This document shows positions 53,078 to 62,201 of a DNA stretch of 64,000 nt, piece by piece. The position numbers and the translations under genes are program-made. How positions within the stretch are numbered: the stretch's first letter is position 1; every line of letters begins with the position of its first letter. This DNA comes from Ensifer oleiphilus (GTDB taxonomy: Bacteria; Pseudomonadota; Alphaproteobacteria; Rhizobiales; Rhizobiaceae). The stretch lies in the NCBI RefSeq assembly GCF_013371465.1, contig NZ_JABWDU010000007.1, forward strand, positions 186,001 to 250,000, read 5' to 3'. The notes beneath the pieces were generated by a model. It was not told the DNA's origin. It did no database searches and saw only the letters and a program-made list of their open reading frames with translations.

Positions 53078-53464
53078 TCAGTGAAGGCCTCCCGACGGTC
53101 CTGTCGGTCTTAGACCGGCCATCAGGAAGAGACGGGCATCAAGCAGCCCATGGAGTGCAAGATAGATATCCTTGATGGCCTCGAAGTCCCGAATGGATTC
53201 CGGGTCGGCCTGACTGTTGCCCAAGTCACGCCCTACTGTCTGTGCCTTGGTGAAAAGTTCTCCCACCTTCGACCACAGTCGCAATGCTTCGGCCGTGGCA
53301 AGGTCCGTGCGCGCGAGCGCCTTTATGACAACGTTTTCGACCGCCACAGCGATTTCGGCCTGCTCGACAATTACGGCGCGCCAATCTGGCATTTGCAGAA
53401 TCCGTTCTAGTCCGAAAAGGGATGCAGTCTGATACCTTCTGCATGCAATAGATCGGGCTAACAT
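53078..53464 (-). CDS. Hypothetical protein
   Basis: A 128-codon frame; an internal ATG at 53392 (MPDWRAVIVEQAEIAVAVEN) may be the true start, though no strong ribosome site is seen at either. The product is helical with a GELFTKAQTVGRDLG segment and a C-terminal LALHGLLDARLFLMAGL. Not recognised. It lies 79 bases upstream of the small gene at 52998 on the same strand. Confidence 0.45.
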   Translation of the reverse strand: MLARSIACRRYQTASLFGLERILQMPDWRAVIVEQAEIAVAVENVVIKALARTDLATAEALRLWSKVGELFTKAQTVGRDLGNSQADPESIRDFEAIKDIYLALHGLLDARLFLMAGLRPTGPSGGLH

Positions 53465-53752
53465 TCGCTCCTGCAGCAGCGCAGCCGCTTCTCGTTGCCA
53501 GCCAACTCAGGCCTCCCTGCATCCTCAAGGAATTTAAGAGGCGTTCGGAAGACGTCGCAATTAACTTTGACATGTCATGCTAGGGAAAGCTGCTTCGGGG
53601 CCACACGCACTTTACGGGTGCAGAGGCCCACCTGCGCCTTCGGGAGGCGTCAACCGATGAGCACCATTCAACAAGCCTGTGGCCGACTGAACCGCAGGCG
53701 GTCGGAGTAACGACCAGAAGGCTTTTGTTCCCACTGGCCTCGAGCAAGCAAA

Positions 53753-54847
53753 TTAGTGCACCGACCTTCCGATCGTATCAGCCATGTGTGCGCCACGCGT
53801 TCCCAAGGGCCTGGCTGGGCCGGTTGTTGTATCCTTGGCTGTCTGGTGCTCGAGTTCCGCGTTGAGTTCAGCGCTAACGATCAAGACGCATATGGATAGC
53901 CAGATCCACATAAAAAGACCGACGAGCCCGCTCAATGCACCATAGGCTGCGTTGTAGTCTGCGAATGTCTCGACGTACCATGAAAATGCAAACGCCATGA
54001 GGAGCCACCCTGCGGTAGCTAGAACCGCGCCCCAGGTCAGCCACCTGAGCTTGGCTGGTTGCCGGCTTGGACCGAAGCGGTAAATCGCCGTCATCCCCGA
54101 AAACACCAAAGCCAGCAAGAGTGGCCAGCGGACCATAAGGGCCAAGGTTTCTTTCCACGGATCGAGCCAGACAAATTCCAGAACGGCGGGAAGCAACGCT
54201 ACGATGCCGATCGTAACAATTGCGGCTATCATCGCGCAGACTGTGAATGCCAGCGCTACGATATTCAGCCTGACGAAACCGCGTTTTTCCGTTTCCTCAT
54301 AGGCAACGTTCATCGCGTCGAATATTGCCAGAGTGCCGTTGTGGGTGCTCCAGATGGCAATGGCGAGACCGACGAAGAAGGCAACTCCAAGCGTAGTCTC
54401 CCGTCTTAGAACGAGTTGTTGGAGTTGATCGGCAAGGATGTCGAAAGCTCCGGGGGGAAGCACGCCGGCCATGTCGCGCATGTGATCTGAAACCGCCGCG
54501 GGATCGGCGATCAATCCGTAAAGGGAAACAAGAGCGGCAAGTGCTGGAAACAAGGCAAGCAGCAGATAGAAGGCGACTCCGGCGGCGATGAACGCGACGC
54601 GATCTTGAGATAGTTCCTGCATCACTCGCCAAAAAACGTCTCGCAAACCCGGCGCGGGAATTTCTTCCGGGATCATCGCCAAGCGGCCATGCGCGTCATC
54701 TTGAGCCGGATCTTCGCCATTTGGGCGGGTCACGGTCCACGCATTTGCTGCAGGGTGTTTCGACACGACCAGACAAATAAGGGCGAGCACAACCCCGCCG
54801 ATTGCAATCACAGTTGTGGGATTTATCGTCTCGCGTTGCACCGACAT
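53753..54847 (-). CDS. YihY/BrkB family inner-membrane protein
   Basis: The ATG at 54847 has GGAGC five bases upstream. The 364-residue product has one N-terminal helix (TTVIAIGGVVLALICLVV) that precedes the usual family core, then about six helices with the hallmark AFIAAGVAFYLLLALFPALA, LGVAFFVGLAIAIWSTHNGT and RFGPSRQPAKLRWLTWGAVL. YihY/BrkB proteins, once annotated as RNase BN, are inner-membrane proteins of uncertain function. The extra N-terminal helix plus acidic linker is longer than in E. coli YihY. Confidence 0.88.
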   Translation of the reverse strand: MSVQRETINPTTVIAIGGVVLALICLVVSKHPAANAWTVTRPNGEDPAQDDAHGRLAMIPEEIPAPGLRDVFWRVMQELSQDRVAFIAAGVAFYLLLALFPALAALVSLYGLIADPAAVSDHMRDMAGVLPPGAFDILADQLQQLVLRRETTLGVAFFVGLAIAIWSTHNGTLAIFDAMNVAYEETEKRGFVRLNIVALAFTVCAMIAAIVTIGIVALLPAVLEFVWLDPWKETLALMVRWPLLLALVFSGMTAIYRFGPSRQPAKLRWLTWGAVLATAGWLLMAFAFSWYVETFADYNAAYGALSGLVGLFMWIWLSICVLIVSAELNAELEHQTAKDTTTGPARPLGTRGAHMADTIGRSVH

Positions 54848-55049
54848 CAAAGCTCCGCTCGTTCGAAGGTCTAACGTTTCAGCCCCCGATTGGATGCATG
54901 TGAGCAGACGTCTGAGAAATGCAGCCGCCACTCCCAATCCATATGGACGGGAAAGCGGTCTGAAGCGGTGCGCAGTGGCGAAGACATTTGATGCGCGACA
55001 ACCACACCAAAACAGCGGATGCGGCTGGCGAACGGCGTGAGGGACTGCC

Positions 55050-55244
55050 ATGACCAGTGACAAACTGTCGATGTACAAACAAAAGCGCGAGGGGGGCACG
55101 CGAGAAAACGGAGCGGCCGTCGTTGAGGAGAATGAAACGTCGGTCGCGTCGGGGCGCTCCATGCAGGCCATCACATCCGGCAAAGGCAAGAAGCCCAAAC
55201 CTTTTATGGCGAATGACGGCGCGGTCGATGCGGACGCCGTTTGA
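55050..55244 (+). CDS. Small hydrophilic hypothetical protein
   Basis: GGGA lies five to six bases before the ATG. The 64-residue product is strongly charged and probably disordered (MTSDKLSMYKQKREGGTREN, ending GKGKKPKPFMANDGAVDAD). Not recognised; could be a chance frame. Confidence 0.4.
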   Translation: MTSDKLSMYKQKREGGTRENGAAVVEENETSVASGRSMQAITSGKGKKPKPFMANDGAVDADAV

Positions 55245-55367
55245 GACAGGAACTATGGCCTTGCCGCTGCGGAGCGCCGGTGCGCAAGGACCAGTTCTCT
55301 GAAGCATAGGCCGGCGCCCGCCAAACGGTGAATGAGCTTGCTACCAGTCTGGGCTCTGCTGTTGCGC

Positions 55368-56009
55368 CTAAGGTGACGGGCAGGCGGCGCCGGTATCCGC
55401 CCACGCCTGGATAAGCTTGCCAAATTCCTCCTGTGTACCTGGAACGGGCTCGCGACCGTCGCCCGGTTGCCACCCCCACCCAACCAGTTCGTCATGCGCC
55501 ATGTGCTCGACCATCTCCGCCATGGTTTTTTCGCCGTTGCGTTTCTGGTCTTTCAATTGTTCACAGATCTGGCCAAGGGTCTTACCTTCCCAGGCCATTT
55601 CGATGGGAGCGAGATGCCAGGCAGGATTGCCGGGGATGCTCTTCAGGGTGTCCGCCTGGCCGACCACCGGCGTGTTCTGTTCGCTGTGACAGGTGTTGCA
55701 CTGCATGCCGACCAGGCCCATGCCAGCATCGCCCCGGAAGACCGGCGGCTGGTGCGGGCGCATGGACATGCCCTGCAGCGGTCGCTCCGTTGCAGGGTGA
55801 CAGTTGACGCACCGAGGGTGCTGGATGACCTTGCCGGCCTCCTCGAAGAGAGCGACGGAGCGCGCCCGTTTGTCGGATATGGACTGGAAGGATTCCACGG
55901 GACGGAGCGAGCCCGCGTTCTGCGCTTTGGACGCCGGCGCGAGCATGATGCCAACGCCGACGACAAGACAGTTGACGGCGATGCCGGAGAACAGCAGCGT
56001 GATCTTCAT
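55368..56009 (-). CDS. Dihaem cytochrome c subunit of a molybdenum hydroxylase
   Basis: The 213-residue product has a signal or anchor ([20 protein letters not shown]) and two haem motifs, CVNCH (67-71) and CNTCH (104-108), with Met-rich flanks ([18 protein letters not shown]) that may supply axial ligands. It is the last gene of a set with the Mo-binding subunit (12-base gap) and the 2Fe-2S subunit, so it most likely passes electrons from the enzyme to the respiratory chain in the periplasm. Similar cytochromes accompany isoquinoline-oxidoreductase-like enzymes. Confidence 0.85.
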   Translation of the reverse strand: MKITLLFSGIAVNCLVVGVGIMLAPASKAQNAGSLRPVESFQSISDKRARSVALFEEAGKVIQHPRCVNCHPATERPLQGMSMRPHQPPVFRGDAGMGLVGMQCNTCHSEQNTPVVGQADTLKSIPGNPAWHLAPIEMAWEGKTLGQICEQLKDQKRNGEKTMAEMVEHMAHDELVGWGWQPGDGREPVPGTQEEFGKLIQAWADTGAACPSP

Positions 56010-56021
56010 CTGGTGGCCCTC

Positions 56022-58175
56022 TCAGGACGACATGATACTGACAATGGGAAGCTGGCGCACGGGCGCGTCGGTCAGCTTTCGCCACGCGTTGGCAACCGCC
56101 GGGCCGATGGGTGGCACGCCGGGTTCGCCCACCCCCGTCGGTTTTTCCGTCGACTTGATGATTTCCACCGAAACATCGGGCATCTCATTGATGCGGATCG
56201 AGCGATAGTCGTGGAAGTTTGACTGCATGATGCGGCCGCCTTTGTCGAGGGTGACGGCATCGAAGAGCACGGCACCCAACCCATAGCCAATGCCGCCTTC
56301 CATCTGCGCCTTGATAATATTGGGATTGACGGCAACGCCACAATCGACCGCGCACCAGACCTTGTGCACGCGGGGTGCTCCATCGGCGCCGACGGAGACG
56401 TCGGCAACCTGGGCAACGAACGATCCGAAGCTTTCGACGACTGCGACGCCGCGGGCGCGCCCTTCAGGGAGCGTCACCCCCCAATCCGCCATCTCGGCCG
56501 CCTTGCGAAGGACGCCGGCATGGCGCGACGCCGCGTCGAGAAGTGCAAGCCTGCCTTCCACCGGATCGCGTCCGACACGGGTCAGAAGTTCGTCGACGAA
56601 GGTTTCTACGGCAAAGCCGGTATGGGTGTGACCGACCGACCGCCACCAGAGTGGTGGGATCGGCAGCGTGACGTTGTGCGAGGTCACCTTGAGATTGGGA
56701 ATCCGGTAGGGCAGGTTAGACGCGCCTTCCACCGAGGTGGAATCCAGGTCGGCCTTGGCCATGATCGACTGCCCGACGATGATTTGTTCCCACGCGGTGA
56801 TCCGGCCCTTGGCATCGACGGCGCCCCGCATTTTATGCGCGTACATCGGGCGATAGAAGCCGCCCTGGATGTCGTCCTCGCGGGTCCACATATGCTTGAG
56901 CGGTCGGTCGCCGCCGATCGCGGCGTAGACGGAAGCCGCCTCCTGCATATAGGGCGAGCCGAATTGCGCCTTGCGGCCAAAACTGCCCCCTGCGAGCTGG
57001 GTATTCACCCGCACCTTTGTTTCGTCGAGCGACAGGATCTTTGCCGCGACCTGCTGATCGAAGCCCGGAAACTGCGCACCATTGTAGATATCGACGGAGC
57101 CGTCGGCGGCCTTGATGAACACCGCGTCGAGCGGTTCCATTGGCGCATGCGCGAGGAAGGGAAAGACGATCTGAGCTTCGACGGTCTGCAATCCCGGCTG
57201 TTGGAAGGCTTGAGCGACATCACCGGTGTTCGTCGCCTCCAAGCCCGGCTTATCGAAGTGGCGGATGTACTCGGCCGCCAGTTCCGCCGAGGAGCGGGTC
57301 TCTGCTTTGGAGAGATCCCAATCGATCCTGAGTTCATCGCGCCCCTTCAGCGCGGCGAAAGTATTTTCCCCATAGACTGCAATGCCCTGCGGGATTTGCC
57401 TGATGTCGACCACGCCCATCACTTTTCGGGCGTCCGTGTCGTCGAAGGACTTGACGACGGCGCCAAAATGCTTGGGGTGGGCGACCACGGCGGTGAGCAG
57501 GCCATCAGGCATGATGTCCAGCGTGAAGATTGCCGCGCCGTTGGTCTTTTCGCGGGTATCGAGCTTCGGCAGGTCTGTTCCAATCAGCACGAAATCCTTG
57601 GGATCCTTCAACTTCGGGTCCGCCGGAGGGGTCTGTCTCGACGCCATGTCGGCGAAGGCGCCAAAGCCGCTTTCCTTGCCGGAGCCCGCGTGTTTCATGC
57701 GGCCCTTTTCGACCGTGATTTCGGCGGCCGGCACTTTCCATTCTTCGGCAGCAGCGGCAACGAGCATGGCGCGTGCGGTGGCGCCTGCCTTGCGCATCTG
57801 CTCGTAGGCGTTGGCAATTGAGCTCGACCCGCCGGTACCCTGCAGGCCGAAGGCGAGGTTGGCGTAAATTTTGTTGTCGGTCGGCGAATGGACCGCACGC
57901 ATCTGGCTCCAGTCGGCGTCGAGCTCCTCTGCCACGAGCGTCGCAAGTCCCGTGAACGGACCTTGTCCAAACTCGATATGCTTGGAGAGCACGGTGACCG
58001 TATCGTCGGTGCCGATCTTGACGAAGGCATTCATCGGTTTGAGATCGCCCGCGCCGCCAGCCGGTACGCCTGTCCGAGCCGCTGAAAGGAATTTTGGCGC
58101 GATGGCCACGCCGATGACGAGCCCGGTGCCGGCGAGGAATGCGCGGCGGCTGGTCGTGATATCATGAATGGTCAT
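56022..58175 (-). CDS. Molybdopterin-binding subunit of a xanthine-dehydrogenase-family enzyme (IorB-like)
   Basis: The 717-residue product begins with a Tat signal (TSRRAFLAGTGLVIGVAIA), so the folded enzyme is exported. It then follows the IorB/aldehyde-oxidase large subunit: KHIEFGQGPFTGLATLVAEE, GLQGTGGSSSIANAYEQMRK, FLAHAPMEPLDAVFIK, GGSFGRKAQFGSP and a C-terminal GVGEPGVPPIGPAVANAWRK with the catalytic Glu. The cofactor is a Mo-dinucleotide. It hydroxylates an N-heterocycle or oxidises an aldehyde; the substrate is not evident. It works with the 2Fe-2S and cytochrome subunits encoded on either side. Confidence 0.9.
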   Translation of the reverse strand: MTIHDITTSRRAFLAGTGLVIGVAIAPKFLSAARTGVPAGGAGDLKPMNAFVKIGTDDTVTVLSKHIEFGQGPFTGLATLVAEELDADWSQMRAVHSPTDNKIYANLAFGLQGTGGSSSIANAYEQMRKAGATARAMLVAAAAEEWKVPAAEITVEKGRMKHAGSGKESGFGAFADMASRQTPPADPKLKDPKDFVLIGTDLPKLDTREKTNGAAIFTLDIMPDGLLTAVVAHPKHFGAVVKSFDDTDARKVMGVVDIRQIPQGIAVYGENTFAALKGRDELRIDWDLSKAETRSSAELAAEYIRHFDKPGLEATNTGDVAQAFQQPGLQTVEAQIVFPFLAHAPMEPLDAVFIKAADGSVDIYNGAQFPGFDQQVAAKILSLDETKVRVNTQLAGGSFGRKAQFGSPYMQEAASVYAAIGGDRPLKHMWTREDDIQGGFYRPMYAHKMRGAVDAKGRITAWEQIIVGQSIMAKADLDSTSVEGASNLPYRIPNLKVTSHNVTLPIPPLWWRSVGHTHTGFAVETFVDELLTRVGRDPVEGRLALLDAASRHAGVLRKAAEMADWGVTLPEGRARGVAVVESFGSFVAQVADVSVGADGAPRVHKVWCAVDCGVAVNPNIIKAQMEGGIGYGLGAVLFDAVTLDKGGRIMQSNFHDYRSIRINEMPDVSVEIIKSTEKPTGVGEPGVPPIGPAVANAWRKLTDAPVRQLPIVSIMSS

Positions 58176-58178
58176 AGC

Positions 58179-58643
58179 TCAACCCTCCATCGCGTTGGCG
58201 GCATTGTGGATCGCTGCTCGAATGCGATGGTAAGTGGCGCATCGACAGAGGTTGCCGGTCATCGCACCGTCGATCTCGTCGTCAGTTGGTTTGGGGACCA
58301 TCTGCAGGAGAGCCACTGCCGACATGATCTGTCCGGATTGACAGTAGCCGCATTGTGGGACGTCGAGACCGGCCCACGCGGTCTGGACCGCCTCGGCTTC
58401 CTTGCCGGCGATGCCTTCGATCGTGATCACATCCGAACCGTCGATCATGGCAATTGGCGTTATGCAGGACCGCCGAGGCATGCCGTCGAGGTGGACGGTG
58501 CAAGCCCCGCATTGCGCCACGCCACACCCGTATTTCGTGCCGGTGAGCTTCTCGAAATCCCGGATGACCCAAAGCAGAGGCGTCTCGGGATCGCCGTCGA
58601 AAGTCCGTGTTTTTCCGTTCAAAGTGAAAGTCACCATGTCCAT
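58179..58643 (-). CDS. 2Fe-2S subunit of the molybdenum hydroxylase (IorA-like)
   Basis: The 154-residue product carries two 2Fe-2S sites: a plant-ferredoxin type (YGCGVAQCGACTVHLDGMPR, then SC) and a C-terminal type (QCGYCQSGQIM and NLCRCATYHRIR). The ATG at 58643 sits just after AAGGA; the ATG at 58637 has better spacing. It has no signal and is probably carried out with the Tat-exported Mo subunit. It is the first gene of the three-subunit operon, three bases ahead of the Mo-subunit gene. Confidence 0.92.
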   Translation of the reverse strand: MDMVTFTLNGKTRTFDGDPETPLLWVIRDFEKLTGTKYGCGVAQCGACTVHLDGMPRRSCITPIAMIDGSDVITIEGIAGKEAEAVQTAWAGLDVPQCGYCQSGQIMSAVALLQMVPKPTDDEIDGAMTGNLCRCATYHRIRAAIHNAANAMEG

Positions 58644-59140
58644 GCGTCCTTCCAACGGAGCCAAGTGGAGGTCGGCTCATGTTCAGAAAATGGGAGCCGG
58701 GTTTGTAATCGCAGAGGCCGGCCAGGGAGGTGATGAAGCAGACAACCGCCATGTCGTCGGTAGATCAATTCAAATGCATGTGATCTCGCCAGGACTGCCT
58801 GCGGCTCGAAGCGTTTCCAACGCCAGTGGCGCAGGTTTGTTCCGGGAATTTCACGCGACGGCAGCAAAAAGGTCCACATCGATCCAGTGGGAACCTGATC
58901 TCGCCTCTGCGATGCAAAGGCAGTGCGGCGGATCCTCCATATTTCCCGCCGACTGCCACCCACGCGATCTGCTGGTCGAGGCGAGATGATCGAGGGTAAA
59001 AAATCATTGCGCCGTCGAACCTCCAGATTGCACCCGAAAAGTGAGGCGCCGCATCAGGCGTGTCGGGATTCCTTGGCAAGCTTTTCTTCGCGGGCCCTGA
59101 ACATGATGTGAGCAACTGGTCACTGGCCGACCAACCGCGA
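58644..59140. other. 497-base gap between the divergent hydroxylase and GntR units
   Basis: Frames on both strands lack motifs. It should hold the hydroxylase promoter; no clear copy of the GntR palindrome was found at this end. Confidence 0.4.
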
Positions 59141-59168
59141 TTGACATCGTCTGTATCCTGGATACAAT
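59141..59168 (+). promoter_or_regulatory. Promoter with an embedded GntR/FadR-type operator
   Basis: TTGACA (59141-59146), a 16-base spacer and TACAAT (59163-59168) form a near-consensus promoter. TGTATCC-T-GGATACA (59152-59166), a perfect seven-base inverted repeat, fills the spacer and -10. This fits autoregulation by the GntR protein whose gene starts at 59193. Confidence 0.75.
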
Positions 59169-59192
59169 TTGGCGCGATCTTGGGAGGGGTCA

Positions 59193-59876
59193 ATGAGTCA
59201 AACATTCGAATGGCGAAGCCAGTCGCGCCTTCTCGACGAAATCGCTCAGGCGCTTCGCGAGCGCATCTATGCCGGTGTCTATCCGCCTGGAGCGACGTTG
59301 CGCCAAGAGCGGATCGCTGCCGAATTCGGCATCAGTCGCACGCCGCTTCGCGAGGCCTTGCGGGTACTGGAGCGCGACGGACTGGTTGTGAACAAACCCG
59401 GGAGTGGGGTCAGGGTGGCCACCGCCGACCTGCCGAAGCTTCTGGATGCCTATGCTGTGCGCGAGGCAATGGACGGCGTAGCAGCGCGCAATGCCGCAGA
59501 GCGCGCGACCGCATCCGAAATCAAAGCACTATCGGAGCAGATCGAACACCAGCAGAAAGTCGTCGAGCGCTGGGAGCCCGGCGCCTATACCCAGTCCAAT
59601 GTCGTCTTTCATGAGGCCATCGTTAGCGCATCGCGCAACGCATCGTTGGCTTCGCTCGGGCCGCTTCTGCGGATGACCTCGCAGGTCTTTGCGCCGGCCT
59701 TTTCGCTGTCCAGCGAACGCGCCAGCGCAGCAGTTGCCGAGCATCGGCTCATTGTCGAGGCGATCGCGGCCAGGGATCCCGATCGGGCCGAAAAACTGGC
59801 GCGTGCGCATATCAATGCGACGGCCATGAGGTTGAAAACGCTGCTCCCGCGGGGCGAGACTGACAACGAGGCATGA
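59193..59876 (+). CDS. GntR family regulator, FadR/FCD subgroup
   Basis: The ATG at 59193 directly follows GGGAGGGG. The 227-residue product has the GntR winged helix (LRQERIAAEFGISRTPLREA, then LEVLERDGLVVN-type wing) and a C-terminal FCD helical domain (AYAVREAMDGVAARNAAERA; SAAVAEHRLIVEAIAARDPD) whose Asp and His residues usually bind a metal and an organic acid effector. A strong promoter with a matching palindrome lies just upstream. It leads an operon with the aldehyde dehydrogenase gene one base after its stop. Confidence 0.9.
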   Translation: MSQTFEWRSQSRLLDEIAQALRERIYAGVYPPGATLRQERIAAEFGISRTPLREALRVLERDGLVVNKPGSGVRVATADLPKLLDAYAVREAMDGVAARNAAERATASEIKALSEQIEHQQKVVERWEPGAYTQSNVVFHEAIVSASRNASLASLGPLLRMTSQVFAPAFSLSSERASAAVAEHRLIVEAIAARDPDRAEKLARAHINATAMRLKTLLPRGETDNEA

Positions 59877-59877
59877 T

Positions 59878-61317
59878 GTGAAGACTTACGGCAATTTCAT
59901 CGCGAGCACCTGGCAGGACGCAATCGGCGGCGAGCACATCGATGTGCGGGACCCCTCCAGCGGCGAGGTCTTCGCCCGCATTGCCCGGGGAACCCGGGAC
60001 GATATCGAGCTGGCAGTGGGTTCGGCGCGTTCGGCATTGTCAGGCGATTGGGGGCAGATGACCGCCACTGAACGCGGACGGATGCTGAGCCGGATCGCGA
60101 CGGCGGTGCTGCGCAACATCGACCTTTTGGCGGAACTTGAGGCGCGCGATGTCGGCAAGCCGCTGACGCAGGCACGGGCGGATGTCGTCGCGCTCGCGCG
60201 CTATCTCGAATTCTACGGCGGCGCCGCAGACAAAGTGCATGGCGACACCATCCCCTACCAGAACGGCTTCACCGTGCTGACCGTTTACGAGCCGCATGGG
60301 GTCACCGGCCATATCATCCCCTGGAACTATCCGATGCAGATCCTCGGTCGCAGTCTGGGGGCGGCCCTTGCCATGGGCAACGCCGCCGTCGTCAAGCCGG
60401 CCGAGGAGGCGTGCCTGACAATCCTTGAGTTTGCCCGCATCGCTGAAGAAGAGGGCCTGCCCTCGGGAGCGCTTAACATCGTCACTGGCTTCGGCGCGGA
60501 AGCGGGCGCGGCCCTTTCCGAACATCCTGATATCAACCACATCTCCTTTACCGGCTCGGTTCGAACAGGCGGAATGGTGCAGGCGGCGGCCGCGAGGAAC
60601 GCTGTTCCGGTGACACTCGAGCTTGGCGGCAAGTCGGCGCAGATCGTCTTTGCCGATGCGGATCTCGACCGAGCTGTTCCGTTCCTGGTCAATGCCGGGA
60701 TCCAGAATGCCGGCCAAACCTGCTCGGCCTCGTCGCGCATCCTTGTTGAGCGCGCCGTCTACGAAGAAGTCGTGGCGCGCATGAGCGAGCGATACCGCAC
60801 GCTCAAGGTCGGCCCCGCGGGTGCCGATCTCTCCGTCGGCCCGGTGGTATCGCAACGGCAGAAGACGATTATCGAGGGCTTCCTTGCCGATGCCGAGAAG
60901 GATGGACTGAAGGTTGCCGCTCAAGGCGAGATCGTCGCCGATGCACCCGTGGACGGCGCCTACGTTGCACCGACGCTTCTGCGCGACGTGCCGCACGAGC
61001 ACCGCACGGTGCAGGAGGAAATCTTCGGCCCGGTGCAGGTGATCATGCCGTTCGATAGCGAGGCGGAGGCCATCCGGCTCGCCAACGGCACCGCCTACGG
61101 TCTCGTCTGCGGCGTCTGGACGAATGACGGCGGCCGGCAGCTGCGTCTGGCGCGCGCCGTCCAGGCCGGCCAGGTCTTCATCAACAATTACGGTGCCGGT
61201 GGCGGCGTCGAGCTGCCCTTCGGCGGCGTCAAGAAGTCGGGCCACGGTCGCGAGAAGGGTTTTGAGGCTCTCTACGGCTTTGCCAGCATGAAAACCATTT
61301 CCGTCTACCACGGTTAA
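59878..61317 (+). CDS. NAD(P)-dependent aldehyde dehydrogenase
   Basis: The GTG start follows GAGG and lies one base after the regulator's stop codon. The 479-residue length is typical. It shows the cofactor segment IIPWNYPMQILGRSLGAALA, FTGSVRTGGMVQAAA, the general base in TLELGGKSAQIVF and the catalytic Cys in AGQTCSASSRILVE, plus a C-terminal LPFGGVKKSGHGREKGFE. It oxidises an aldehyde to the acid in the cytoplasm. The operon context suggests a step of one degradation pathway; the exact aldehyde is unknown. Confidence 0.92.
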   Translation: MKTYGNFIASTWQDAIGGEHIDVRDPSSGEVFARIARGTRDDIELAVGSARSALSGDWGQMTATERGRMLSRIATAVLRNIDLLAELEARDVGKPLTQARADVVALARYLEFYGGAADKVHGDTIPYQNGFTVLTVYEPHGVTGHIIPWNYPMQILGRSLGAALAMGNAAVVKPAEEACLTILEFARIAEEEGLPSGALNIVTGFGAEAGAALSEHPDINHISFTGSVRTGGMVQAAAARNAVPVTLELGGKSAQIVFADADLDRAVPFLVNAGIQNAGQTCSASSRILVERAVYEEVVARMSERYRTLKVGPAGADLSVGPVVSQRQKTIIEGFLADAEKDGLKVAAQGEIVADAPVDGAYVAPTLLRDVPHEHRTVQEEIFGPVQVIMPFDSEAEAIRLANGTAYGLVCGVWTNDGGRQLRLARAVQAGQVFINNYGAGGGVELPFGGVKKSGHGREKGFEALYGFASMKTISVYHG

Positions 61318-61399
61318 AACGGGGCGAGGAAAACCGCGCGCGGTTTCCCGCCCGTATTCCGCTCCAGCCTACGATCCAAGATTGCCTCGGGAGGAACAT

Positions 61400-62146
61400 G
61401 TGTCACTAGAAGGTAAAGTCGCTCTCATCACCGGCGCCGGCTCCGGTTTCGGCGAGGGCATTGCAAAGCGTTTCATCGAAGGTGGAGCAAAGGTGGTCGT
61501 CGTCGACCGCGATGCGTCGGGCGCCGAGCGCGTGGCGAACGAGCTTGGCGGCAATGCGTTTGCCGTCGTTGCCGATATCGCCAAGCAGGCGGATGTCGAG
61601 GCCGCCGTTGCGGCCGGGCTCGAGAAATTCGGGCGCATCGACGTTCTCGTCAACAACGCCGGCATCGGCCACAAGCCTCAAAATGCCGAGCTGGTGGAGC
61701 CGGACGAGTTCGACCGGATCCTCGGCGTCAACGTGCGCGGCGTCTACCTGATGACACGCGCGCTGCTATCGCACATGAAGGCGAACAAATCCGGCGTGAT
61801 CGTCAACATCGCCTCGACCGGCGCCAACCGGCCGCGCCCGAACCTTGCCTGGTACAACGCGACCAAGGGCTGGGTGGTTTCCGCCACCAAGGCGCTGGCG
61901 ATCGAGCTCGCCCCCTTCAACATTCGCGTCGTGGCGCTCAATCCGGTCGCCGGCGAAACTCCGCTTTTGACGACCTTCATGGGCGAGGACAGCGAGGAGA
62001 TCCGCCAGAAGTTCCGCGATTCCATTCCGCTCGGGCGTCTGCTGAAGCCCGAGGATCTTGCCGAAGCTGCTGCCTTCGTCGCCTCGCCACAGGCATCGAT
62101 GATCACCGGCGTCGCGCTTGATGTGGACGGCGGCCGTTCGATTTGA
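61400..62146 (+). CDS. Short-chain dehydrogenase/reductase (SDR)
   Basis: The GTG at 61400 follows GGGAGGA. The 248-residue product is a classical SDR: cofactor loop ITGAGSGFGEG, the NNAGIG motif, the catalytic Ser in NIASTGANRP and Tyr-Lys in WYNATKGWV. SDR enzymes oxidise or reduce hydroxyl/keto groups with NAD(P). It is 82 bases after the aldehyde dehydrogenase and 55 bases before a solute-binding protein gene, so it is probably part of the same GntR-controlled catabolic unit. Confidence 0.92.
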   Translation: MSLEGKVALITGAGSGFGEGIAKRFIEGGAKVVVVDRDASGAERVANELGGNAFAVVADIAKQADVEAAVAAGLEKFGRIDVLVNNAGIGHKPQNAELVEPDEFDRILGVNVRGVYLMTRALLSHMKANKSGVIVNIASTGANRPRPNLAWYNATKGWVVSATKALAIELAPFNIRVVALNPVAGETPLLTTFMGEDSEEIRQKFRDSIPLGRLLKPEDLAEAAAFVASPQASMITGVALDVDGGRSI

Positions 62147-62201
62147 TTGCTTCGATCTGACCACTGCGACAATAAACAACCAACCGCAAAGCGGGGGAAC
62201 C

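Noticed and set aside
56364-57821. Rightward 485-codon open frame
   Set aside because: Antisense shadow of the molybdenum subunit gene, without motifs.
60040-61311. Leftward 423-codon open frame
   Set aside because: Antisense shadow of the aldehyde dehydrogenase gene caused by GC-rich codon bias.
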